Assembly: GCA_002482435.1 (NCBI GenBank)
Contig: DLFZ01000046.1
Span: 1 to 9,246, forward strand
Origin: Christensenella sp. UBA7707
GTDB taxonomy: Bacteria > Bacillota > Clostridia > Christensenellales > CAG-138
Reading direction: 5' to 3'
Length of the DNA stretch: 9,246 nucleotides
Made by a program: the position numbers and the translations under genes. Below, piece after piece: positions 1 to 5,330 of this stretch (the stretch's first letter is position 1; each line of letters starts with the position of its first letter). The notes beneath the pieces were generated by a model. It ran no database searches. It was not told the DNA's origin and was given only the letters and a program-made list of their open reading frames with translations.

Positions 1-278
1 GCCACACCATTTCTACAAGCACGGCGGGCGGCAGGGGCTTTACGGCCATCATCGTTGCGTGGCTTGCAAAGTTCAACCCGTTTATCATGATCCTCATCTC
101 GGCGCTTTTGATCTTCCTCGACAAAGGCTCCATCGAAATCGCTTCGCGCTATAACCTGAACAATTACGTTTCCGCAATGTTGACGGGTATCATCCTGTTC
201 TTCATCCTGGGGAGCGAGTTCTTCATCAACTACCAGGTAAGCTTCCGGCACGGCAACCATAAGGAGGTGGAGGCATGA
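1..278 (+). CDS. ABC transporter permease, C-terminal part (BmpA/Nup-type, BPD_transp_2 class)
   Basis: Only the C-terminal 91 residues are present; the first complete codon in frame is at position 3 and the gene begins before the window. The visible part reads GGRGFTAIIVAWLAKFNP, then a hydrophobic helix ending in FLDKGSIEIA, then a second membrane segment (MLTGIILFFILGSEFFI) and a short basic tail. This ending is typical of the first inner-membrane permease of importers in the nucleoside/riboflavin class (relatives of YufP/NupP), where two different permeases pair with one double ATPase and a BmpA-like lipoprotein. Its stop overlaps the next permease start in an ATGA arrangement, so translation is coupled and the two products probably form one heterodimeric channel. 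The ATPase and binding protein would lie upstream, outside the window, so the substrate cannot be read here. Confidence 0.8.
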   Translation, partial: HTISTSTAGGRGFTAIIVAWLAKFNPFIMILISALLIFLDKGSIEIASRYNLNNYVSAMLTGIILFFILGSEFFINYQVSFRHGNHKEVEA

Positions 279-1258
279 CCCAGATTATTGCCCTTCTTCA
301 GGCCGGCATCAAGTTCGGCACCGTGATCCTATTTGGAGCAACGGGTGAAATTTTAACCGAAAAGTCAGGCAACCTCAACCTTGGCGTACCGGGCATCATG
401 TACCTGGGCGGCATTATGGGCCTGATGGGCGTGTTCTTCTACGAGTCGAGCACCGCAAACCCCAACCCTCTCATATGTATTCTCATCGCCATGGGCTGCG
501 CGTTTGCGGCTTCCATGCTCGGCGGGCTTATTTACAGCGTGCTTACCATCACCCTCCGCGCCAACCAAAACGTAACCGGTCTTACGCTTACCATTTTTGC
601 GGGCGGCTTTGCGAACTTCTTTGGCGGATCGCTGATGAAGCTTGCTGGCGGCGTAGGTCAAATTTCCGTATCCGTGAGCAGCGCGGCATTTCGCGCGAGC
701 CTTCCATTCGCTCAAAACCTGCCGCCGATTTTAAGTATGCTCTTGGGCTTTGGCTTCATGGTGTACATGGCCGTGGCGCTTGCGTTTGTGGTGAGCTGGT
801 TCATCAACCGCACGAGCGTGGGTCTCAATCTCAGGGCCGTGGGTGAAAACCCGGCTACCGCGGACGCGGCGGGCATCAACGTAACCAAGTACAAGTACCT
901 TTCCACCTGCATCGGCGCCGGCATTTCGGGCCTTGGCGGTCTGTACTACGTGATGGACTATACCATGGGCACGTGGGACAGCGACGGCGGCATTGAGCGG
1001 CTCGGCTGGCTTGCGGTTGCGCTTGTTATCTTCTCGGGCTGGAAGCCCAAGAGGGCCATTTGGGGCGCGTTCCTGTTCGGTCTGCTCTCGTGGCTTTACT
1101 TCTACATCGACGGCCTTACAAGGCGCTCGTCGGAGCTTTTCAAAATGCTCCCGTACCTTGTTACGGTGATCGTTTTGATCGTGGTGTCGCTTATGCGCAG
1201 CCGCGGGAACCATCCCCCTGCGGGCCTCGGCCTCCCGTACTTCCGCGAGGAGCGCTAA
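275..1258 (+). CDS. ABC transporter permease, second subunit (YufQ/NupQ-like, BPD_transp_2 class)
   Basis: A 327-residue inner-membrane permease that would pair with the upstream permease to import a nucleoside-like or vitamin-like substrate. Eight or nine hydrophobic segments can be seen, at about residues 5-25, 36-56, 65-93, 100-118, 148-177, 212-230, 243-256, 261-279 and 289-307. Family marks include TEKSGNLNLGVPGIM near residues 28-42 and the cytoplasmic loop RAVGENPATADAAGI at 187-201, which is the likely contact with the ATPase. The length is usual for the family. The ATG at 275 follows a strong AAGGAGG site (261-267) and overlaps the upstream stop by four bases. It is the last gene of its operon, followed by a hairpin terminator about 90 nt downstream. 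The family assignment is firm; guanosine/purine nucleosides are only one possible substrate, because riboflavin and other importers use related permeases. Confidence 0.85.
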   Translation: MTQIIALLQAGIKFGTVILFGATGEILTEKSGNLNLGVPGIMYLGGIMGLMGVFFYESSTANPNPLICILIAMGCAFAASMLGGLIYSVLTITLRANQNVTGLTLTIFAGGFANFFGGSLMKLAGGVGQISVSVSSAAFRASLPFAQNLPPILSMLLGFGFMVYMAVALAFVVSWFINRTSVGLNLRAVGENPATADAAGINVTKYKYLSTCIGAGISGLGGLYYVMDYTMGTWDSDGGIERLGWLAVALVIFSGWKPKRAIWGAFLFGLLSWLYFYIDGLTRRSSELFKMLPYLVTVIVLIVVSLMRSRGNHPPAGLGLPYFREER

Positions 1259-1348
1259 CGGCGAAACCGCAGCACAAGGATACCGGCGGCGGGGTGCGCC
1301 CCTGTTAGGCGGCAGCCGTCAAATCTGACGAAAAAACTTGCTATGAAG

Positions 1349-1416
1349 AAACCTCCTTCCGATACGCCGCACGCGGGTTACAAACCGCGCGGGCAAAGGA
1401 AGGAGGTTTTTCTTTT
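1349..1416. terminator. Hairpin terminator shared by convergent permease operon and methyltransferase gene
   Basis: A perfect 12-bp inverted repeat pairs 1349-1360 (AAACCTCCTTCC) with 1398-1409 (GGAAGGAGGTTT). The 37-nt loop contains a smaller hairpin, CGCGGGTT against AACCGCG with one bulged base. The plus strand then runs TTTTTCTTTT to 1416, as expected of an intrinsic terminator for the transporter operon. On the minus strand the tail is a weaker TTTCTTC, so stopping of the methyltransferase transcript is plausible but less sure. Confidence 0.7.
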
Positions 1417-1498
1417 GGAGCGTATGCAAAACCCGGTACAATAGAAAGGGTGAAAGCACCGTTGCTGCCAACATGCAGTCGAGCGGAAAGCCCTCGCT

Positions 1499-2272
1499 TC
1501 ATTTTGAGGCCATGTAGAGCCGAACCTCCATCGGAACCTCGCTTTTGCCGCCTTTGTACGAAAAATAGGCGGCGACGTCGTTGAAAATTGCCTTGCGCGT
1601 CTCCTCGCCGATCTCGTGCAGGTCCGAGTAGGAATTGAGAAGCCTAAGGTACCGCTCGGCCGCGTATTCCTCTTTCCAGCGGTAGGTTTTTGTTTCGACT
1701 GGGCCGAACAGACCGTCTGTTCCCATCTGCGCGATCCGTTTTTGATGAAGCTTTTCACCCTCTTCAACGGAGATATAATCGTCAAGCGCGGGCGCGTGCT
1801 GCCGTAAGATGCGGGATAGCTCGCTTTGAAGCTCCGCCTCCTGTCGAATGACCGATTCGAGGTGCCAAAACAGCGCGAGCGCCCCATCTTTTTTAAGGAG
1901 CCGGTAAGCTTTCGGAATCCCGAAAGAAGGGTCAATCCAGTGGAAGGCTGTGGCGGAGAATACAAGGTCAAAACTTTCCTCGGAAGCTACGTATTCTTCA
2001 AACGAGGAATGGACGGCTCGAAAATTCTGGAAGGCGGCGTATTTTTTACGAAGGAAATTCACCTGATCTTCACCGATCTCAAGGGAAGTTATACAATATC
2101 CGTGCTTTACAAAAAAATCGGTCGCCTGCCCCGGGCCTGCTCCGATTTCCAAAAGCCGCGCGCTGCGAGGAAGTTTTGCAAAACCAAGGATGTCCTCAAA
2201 TAGAGCATCGGGGTAGCCGGGCCGCGCAAATTCGTAGTCTTCGATGATGTTGTTGAATGCTTCGCTGTTCAA
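1499..2272 (-). CDS. Class I SAM-dependent methyltransferase
   Basis: A 257-residue protein of the Rossmann-fold methyltransferase group, which transfers a methyl group from S-adenosylmethionine; the acceptor cannot be told. Motif I, LLEIGAGPGQAT, is at residues 40-51, an acidic residue at the end of the next strand (SLEIGEDQ, E65) suits ribose binding, and FDLVFSATAFHWID at 101-114 is the post-motif segment common in UbiE/YcgJ-like small-molecule methyltransferases. The N-terminus (FNNIIEDYEFARPGYPDALFEDI) is the usual lead-in for this group and fixes the start. The start codon is TTG (2270-2272), since no ATG or GTG lies in frame before an upstream stop, and a GGAG lies 12 nt before it. It is a single-gene unit with its own promoter at 2299-2328. 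The long reading frames opposite and out of phase with it are shadows. Confidence 0.85.
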   Translation of the reverse strand: MNSEAFNNIIEDYEFARPGYPDALFEDILGFAKLPRSARLLEIGAGPGQATDFFVKHGYCITSLEIGEDQVNFLRKKYAAFQNFRAVHSSFEEYVASEESFDLVFSATAFHWIDPSFGIPKAYRLLKKDGALALFWHLESVIRQEAELQSELSRILRQHAPALDDYISVEEGEKLHQKRIAQMGTDGLFGPVETKTYRWKEEYAAERYLRLLNSYSDLHEIGEETRKAIFNDVAAYFSYKGGKSEVPMEVRLYMASK

Positions 2273-2298
2273 TTTATTTTCACGCTCCGTTCGGGTTT

Positions 2299-2328
2299 AT
2301 TATAGATCCCGCCTGCGGCGGCTGGCAA
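2299..2328 (-). promoter_or_regulatory. Sigma-A-type promoter of the methyltransferase gene
   Basis: On the minus strand a -35 box TTGCCA (2323-2328, one mismatch to TTGACA) is followed after 18 nt by a perfect -10 box TATAAT (2299-2304). Transcription would start near 2292, about 20 nt before the TTG start at 2272. The boxes and spacing are read directly; activity is inferred. Confidence 0.7.
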
Positions 2329-2374
2329 GGGTGAAAGCCGAGCCCATTCAAATCGCTGTGTCGCGACTCACAAC

Positions 2375-2389
2375 TGTACGAATTCGACA
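2375..2389. promoter_or_regulatory. Near-palindrome between two divergent promoters (possible operator)
   Basis: TGTACGAATTCGACA reads as TGT / CGAATTCG / ACA with one extra A, so it is palindromic apart from one base. It lies midway between the methyltransferase promoter and the possible promoter of the gene at 2476. It could be an operator for either gene. No known regulator site was recognised, and a 15-bp imperfect palindrome can arise by chance. Confidence 0.2.
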
Positions 2390-2409
2390 TGGTTTTGCAT
2401 TTGCACGTA

Positions 2410-2438
2410 TTTTAATTTACAGTCATTCGTGGTACAAT
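2410..2438 (+). promoter_or_regulatory. Possible promoter of the small membrane protein gene
   Basis: A -10 box TACAAT (2433-2438) lies about 38 nt before the start codon at 2476. The -35 position 17 nt upstream reads TTTTAA (2410-2415), a poor match, so the call rests mainly on the -10 box and its place in front of the gene. Confidence 0.35.
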
Positions 2439-2460
2439 GACTTTGAAAAAGGCATGAAAA

Positions 2461-2467
2461 AGGAAGG
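2461..2467 (+). promoter_or_regulatory. Ribosome binding site that sets the start at 2476
   Basis: AGGAAGG lies 8 nt before ATG 2476. The in-frame GTG at 2467 overlaps this site and so cannot be the start. Confidence 0.65.
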
Positions 2468-2475
2468 TGTTTTGT

Positions 2476-2838
2476 ATGACTTGGCTTTGGTATGTGGCTC
2501 CTGCGGTCATCCTCGGCGCGTTTGTGCTACTGTCAACCTCCAGCGCTTCCTACTTGCGGCTACTTTATGGTAAGCCCGTGTTTACGGATTCCTCCGCGCA
2601 GGAATGCGCCAAGGTGGAGGCGGCGCTCAAGGCGGCGGACGTTCGCTATTCCGTGGAAACTATAAAAAACAAGCCCACTTACATGCAGGGGAGCTATGCC
2701 AAGGATTATGCTCGCTTCAACATGCCGCAGCGCGGGCAGGATGGCGGTATGCCGCTGTTCGTTTACCGCATTTACGTGCCAAGGCTTTACCGCGCGGAGG
2801 CCGAGCGCGTGCTTGCCAACGCGCATTCGATTCGGTAA
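2476..2838 (+). CDS. Small membrane-anchored protein, possibly DUF2007-like
   Basis: A 120-residue protein with one N-terminal membrane segment (about residues 3-23, WLWYVAPAVILGAFVLLS) and a soluble domain of about 90 residues. The soluble part has the pattern of a small alpha/beta domain: a helix (SAQECAKVEAALKAADVRYSVE) that would sit over strands (MPLFVYRIYVPRLYR), then a final helix (AEAERVLANA). That layout, with an early 'ADVRYSVE' strand, recalls the DUF2007 'putative signal-transducing' fold, in which such proteins may bind a small ligand or act as an adaptor. This is a resemblance, not a certain match. The start follows the ribosome site at 2461-2467. The gene stands alone, divergent from the methyltransferase and convergent with serA, and ends before the bidirectional terminator at 2913-2941. 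Confidence 0.7.
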   Translation: MTWLWYVAPAVILGAFVLLSTSSASYLRLLYGKPVFTDSSAQECAKVEAALKAADVRYSVETIKNKPTYMQGSYAKDYARFNMPQRGQDGGMPLFVYRIYVPRLYRAEAERVLANAHSIR

Positions 2839-2903
2839 GAAAAGCAAAGTTTCTTTTGCGGGTATTCGCGCAGAACCCGTTTGTGCACGCCGTTGACTTT
2901 AAA

Positions 2904-2946
2904 GAAAAAATGGGGCTGTTTCGGAAATTCCGAAACAGCCCTTTTT
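2904..2946. terminator. Strong bidirectional terminator between the 2476 gene and serA
   Basis: A perfect 14-bp stem pairs 2913-2926 (GGGCTGTTTCGGAA) with 2928-2941 (TTCCGAAACAGCCC), leaving one unpaired base, so the real loop is formed by opening the top pairs. The plus strand continues with five T (2942-2946). On the minus strand the AAAAAA at 2905-2910 becomes a U tract. It therefore suits both the plus-strand gene ending at 2838 and the serC-serA operon ending at 2962. Confidence 0.9.
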
Positions 2947-2961
2947 AAGCAGGCGAGAGGT

Positions 2962-3870
2962 TTATTTGCCGAAGTTTTGGATGAGCTCCACGATTTCGGC
3001 GCCGATGCGCTGTTGCGCTTCCGCGGTGGCAGCGCCGATGTGCGGCGTGGCGGAAACCTTGGGGTGCGTATACAGCGCTGTATTCTTGGAGGGTTCCTCC
3101 GCGAACACGTCGAGGCCTGCGCCCCTGAGTTTGCCGGAATCGAGCGCTTCAAGAAGCGCAGCTTCGTCGATGTTGTTGCCGCGCGAGGTGTTGATGATCG
3201 CAGCGCCGGTCTTCATTTTGGCGATGGTTTCCGCGTTGATGAGCGGCTTACCGTCGAGGCTCGGGGTGTGCAGGGAGATGAAGTCGGACTTTTCGAGAAG
3301 CTCATCGAGCTCCACATACTTCATGCTTTCGCACTCGAGCGAGGGGATTTTGTACACGTCGTAGGCAAGCACGTTCATGCCAAGCGCCATGCAGCGGCGG
3401 CCGAGCGCCTGACCGATGCGGCCGTAGCCGATGATGCCAACGGTTTTGCCGGAAAGCTCAATGCCTGCGCCGTAAGCCTTTTTCTCCCAAAGGCCTTCGC
3501 GCATGGTGTGGCCGGCAGCGCTGATGAAGCGGCACACGGAGAACATGTGCGCAAGCGCCAGTTCGGCGACCGAGTCACTGCTCGCGCGCGGGGTATTGCG
3601 CACGGCGATGCCGTTCTTTTCCGCGTAGTCTACGTCGATGTTATCAACACCCACGCCGCCGCGGATGATGAGCTTCAGCTTGCTGCCCTTCGCCGCATCT
3701 ATGATGGGCGCACGAACCTTGGTGGCGGAGCGTACGACCAAAACATCGTACTCCTTCACTTGTACGGCAAGCTCTTCGGGGGAGTAAAACTGCTCAACGA
3801 CCTCATGCCCTTTGGCAGTCAGCTCGAGCACGCCGGATTTGTCCATTCCGTCTGTTGCTAAAATACGCAT
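2962..3870 (-). CDS. serA: D-3-phosphoglycerate dehydrogenase, short form without ACT domain
   Basis: Catalyses the NAD-dependent oxidation of 3-phosphoglycerate to 3-phosphohydroxypyruvate, the first step of serine synthesis in the cytoplasm. The 302 residues form the usual D-2-hydroxyacid dehydrogenase layout: an outer substrate domain (RGGVGVDNID at 70-79) and a central nucleotide domain with GYGRIG at 148-153. The catalytic set is visible: R230 in NTSRG, E259 in DVFAEEP and H277 in TPHIGAAT. The protein stops right after the catalytic core, so it lacks the C-terminal ACT domain that binds serine in longer forms; feedback by serine through that domain is not possible. An ATG with GGAGG 5 nt upstream marks the start, 11 nt after the serC stop, so the two are co-transcribed with serC first. 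A generic D-2-hydroxyacid dehydrogenase is the alternative, but the serC neighbour makes SerA very likely. Confidence 0.93.
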   Translation of the reverse strand: MRILATDGMDKSGVLELTAKGHEVVEQFYSPEELAVQVKEYDVLVVRSATKVRAPIIDAAKGSKLKLIIRGGVGVDNIDVDYAEKNGIAVRNTPRASSDSVAELALAHMFSVCRFISAAGHTMREGLWEKKAYGAGIELSGKTVGIIGYGRIGQALGRRCMALGMNVLAYDVYKIPSLECESMKYVELDELLEKSDFISLHTPSLDGKPLINAETIAKMKTGAAIINTSRGNNIDEAALLEALDSGKLRGAGLDVFAEEPSKNTALYTHPKVSATPHIGAATAEAQQRIGAEIVELIQNFGK

Positions 3871-3881
3871 GGTAACCTCCG

Positions 3882-4964
3882 TTAGCCGTTTTTCTTTTCG
3901 AAGTCTTTCATGAAGTTGACAAGATACTCAACGCCTTCGTAGGGAACCGCGTTGTAAATGGAAGCACGGAGGCCGCCCGTGGAGCGGTGCGCTTTGAGGT
4001 TGGACATGCCGGCCGCAGCGCTTTCCTTTACGAACTTCGCGTCAAGCTCCTCGTTGCCGGTGGAGAAGCGCACATTCATGATGGAACGGCTTTCCTTCTG
4101 GATGGCGCAGGAGAACAGCTTCGATTCGTCGATGCAGTTGTAAAGCAGGTTTGCTTTTTTGTCGTTAATCTTCTTCATTTCTTCAAGACCGCCGATGCTC
4201 AAAAGCCAATCCATCACCAGCCCGCAGATGTAGATCGACCAGCAGGGAGGCGTGTTGTACATGGAATTGTCCTTGGCAATGGTGGCGTAGTTCATCATCA
4301 CAGGGGTGATGGGCATGGCGTGACCCAGAAGGTCCTCGCGCACGATGGCGATGGTGAGGCCGGCGGGGGCAATGTTCTTCTGTGCGCCGGCATAAATGAG
4401 GGCGAACTTCGATACGTCGATGGGTTCGCTCGCGATGCAGGAGGAAAGGTCCGCAACAAGGGGCACGTTGCCGGTTTCGGGAATGTAGTTGAAGCGGGAG
4501 CCGTAAATGGTGTTGTTGAAGCACATATGCACATAGTCGGCTTCGGGGTCGAGGGTGAGCTCGTTCTGCTGGGGAACGCGGCAGAACTTTTCATCCTTGG
4601 TGGAGCCGGCGATCTGCGCCTTGCCGTACTTTTGTGCCTCTTCGTAAGCCTTGGAGGAGAAGTTGCCGGACAGGATGTAATCGGCCTTGCCGTTTTTGGT
4701 CATAAGGTTCATGGGGACCATGGCAAACTGCAGCGTTGCGCCGCCCTGCAAAAACAAAACCTTGTAATTGTCGGGGATGTTCATGACCTTGCGCATGGAA
4801 GCTTCCGCACGCACGATGATGTCATCGTACACCTTGGAGCGGTGGCTCATTTCCATGACGGACATGCCGGAACCCTGAAAATCGAGCATGTTGTCGCGTG
4901 CGCTTTCGAGTACCGGAATGGGCAACATGGAAGGACCCGCGGAAAAGTTATAAATCCTGGCCAT
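3882..4964 (-). CDS. serC: Phosphoserine aminotransferase
   Basis: A PLP-dependent class V aminotransferase that converts 3-phosphohydroxypyruvate and glutamate to O-phosphoserine and 2-oxoglutarate; the same enzyme often also serves vitamin B6 synthesis. At 360 residues it has the normal length. Visible marks are the N-terminal YNFSAGPSMLP (residues 5-15), the SHRSK loop (40-44) for the substrate phosphate, GGAT (74-77) in the cofactor pocket, and YAGAQKNIAPAG (191-202), whose K196 should carry the PLP. HRSTGGLRASIYNA near the C-terminus is the second substrate-binding segment. The ATG at 4964 is preceded by AGGAG at a spacing of 9 nt. It is the first gene of the serC-serA operon, with its own promoter at 5119-5147 and a leader of about 148 nt. 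The final phosphatase (SerB type) is not in the window. Confidence 0.96.
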   Translation of the reverse strand: MARIYNFSAGPSMLPIPVLESARDNMLDFQGSGMSVMEMSHRSKVYDDIIVRAEASMRKVMNIPDNYKVLFLQGGATLQFAMVPMNLMTKNGKADYILSGNFSSKAYEEAQKYGKAQIAGSTKDEKFCRVPQQNELTLDPEADYVHMCFNNTIYGSRFNYIPETGNVPLVADLSSCIASEPIDVSKFALIYAGAQKNIAPAGLTIAIVREDLLGHAMPITPVMMNYATIAKDNSMYNTPPCWSIYICGLVMDWLLSIGGLEEMKKINDKKANLLYNCIDESKLFSCAIQKESRSIMNVRFSTGNEELDAKFVKESAAAGMSNLKAHRSTGGLRASIYNAVPYEGVEYLVNFMKDFEKKNG

Positions 4965-5112
4965 TTTTCTGTTCTCCTGTTCTTTTCATATTAGTATGAG
5001 GGATGCGAAAGGGCGTTATGCCCAAAATTTTCTTGGCCGAAGGGAAAGCGTTTAGAAAGGGTGCAGGGAACCAAACAAAAATGCATGCTCCCTAAAAATT
5101 ATTGTGACCCTT
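4965..5112 (-). promoter_or_regulatory. Structured 5' leader of the serC-serA transcript
   Basis: If transcription begins about 7 nt after the -10 box, the mRNA starts near 5112 and carries about 148 nt before serC. Its first bases, AAGGGT (minus strand of 5107-5112), can pair with ACCCTT (5057-5062), and inside that AGGGA (minus of 5089-5093) can pair with TCCCT (5065-5069). A smaller GGGC/GCCC hairpin lies at 5011-5023. No T-box signature (TGGNACC antiterminator bulge) and no known riboswitch core was recognised. The pairings are read directly; a control role is inferred. Confidence 0.4.
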
Positions 5113-5118
5113 AAAAAT

Positions 5119-5147
5119 ATTGTATTCCTTTCCGAAACGAAAATCAA
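5119..5147 (-). promoter_or_regulatory. Sigma-A-type promoter of serC-serA
   Basis: On the minus strand a -35 box TTGATT (5142-5147) and a -10 box TACAAT (5119-5124) are separated by exactly 17 nt. The region is AT-rich and faces serC. It diverges from the arcA promoter, with about 115 bp between the two -35 boxes. Confidence 0.7.
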
Positions 5148-5188
5148 GGAAAATAGGGAGTTTTTCCAATTATATATCTTTTGCATGA

Positions 5189-5218
5189 TTTCCTGCATTT
5201 TGGCGCCCTTTTCCTGCA
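5189..5218. repeat. Direct repeat TTTCCTGCA, two copies 21 bp apart, between divergent promoters
   Basis: TTTCCTGCA occurs at 5189-5197 and 5210-5218, with starts 21 bp apart, about two helical turns, so the same face of the helix is presented. Between the copies lies the palindrome GGCGCC. The first copy also completes an inverted TGCA pair (5182-5185 and 5194-5197). The pair lies near the middle of the divergent region, roughly 80-105 bp upstream of both predicted transcription starts, a usual distance for an activator or a looping regulator. Confidence 0.4.
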
Positions 5219-5260
5219 AAAAATATATCATTATTTCGCGGTTAAAACTGCGTTTGGCGC

Positions 5261-5289
5261 TGGACTTCATATGCGTAAACATGTATAAT
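5261..5289 (+). promoter_or_regulatory. Sigma-A-type promoter of arcA
   Basis: A perfect -10 box TATAAT (5284-5289) is preceded at 17 nt by TGGACT (5261-5266, four of six matches to TTGACA). Transcription would start near 5296, giving a leader of about 35 nt. A CATATGCG element lies in the spacer. Confidence 0.7.
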
Positions 5290-5297
5290 CGGTTTGT

Positions 5298-5317
5298 ATA
5301 TGCAATTAAAATATGCA
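5298..5317 (+). promoter_or_regulatory. ATATGCA repeat over the arcA transcription start (possible operator)
   Basis: ATATGCA occurs at 5298-5304 and 5311-5317, 13 bp apart, and ATATGC again at 5269-5274 inside the promoter spacer. The inner part, TGCA-N9-TGCA with an AT-rich core, is a partial palindrome. Its position just downstream of the predicted start would suit a repressor. An arginine regulator of the ArgR/AhrC kind is a candidate because of the gene served, but the match to a typical ARG box is weak. Confidence 0.3.
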
Positions 5318-5321
5318 GCAT

Positions 5322-5327
5322 GGAGGG
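5322..5327 (+). promoter_or_regulatory. Ribosome binding site that sets the arcA start at 5331
   Basis: GGAGGG lies 3-4 nt before ATG 5331. The earlier in-frame ATG at 5313 has no such site and would place this element inside the coding region, so 5331 is preferred. Confidence 0.7.
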
Positions 5328-5330
5328 ACT

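Noticed and set aside
1291..1302. GGGG-TGCG-CCCC hairpin after the permease gene
   Set aside because: Only 4 bp with no T tail; the stronger hairpin at 1349-1409 explains termination better.
1378..1971. 197-residue minus-strand frame overlapping the methyltransferase
   Set aside because: It is out of phase with the real gene, very rich in R, S and T, and runs through the hairpin terminator.
2881..3861. 326-residue open frame on the plus strand opposite serA
   Set aside because: It is antisense to a gene with full catalytic motifs; its composition (many H, A, G, V, R) is the usual shadow of G/C-rich codons and it has no ribosome site. It also runs through the terminator at 2913-2946.
3987..4994. 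335-residue open frame on the plus strand opposite serC
   Set aside because: Same kind of antisense shadow: histidine- and glycine-rich, no recognisable motifs, no start signal.
4965..5118. T-box leader in front of serC
   Set aside because: No TGGNACC-type antiterminator bulge and no convincing terminator with a U run is present in the leader.
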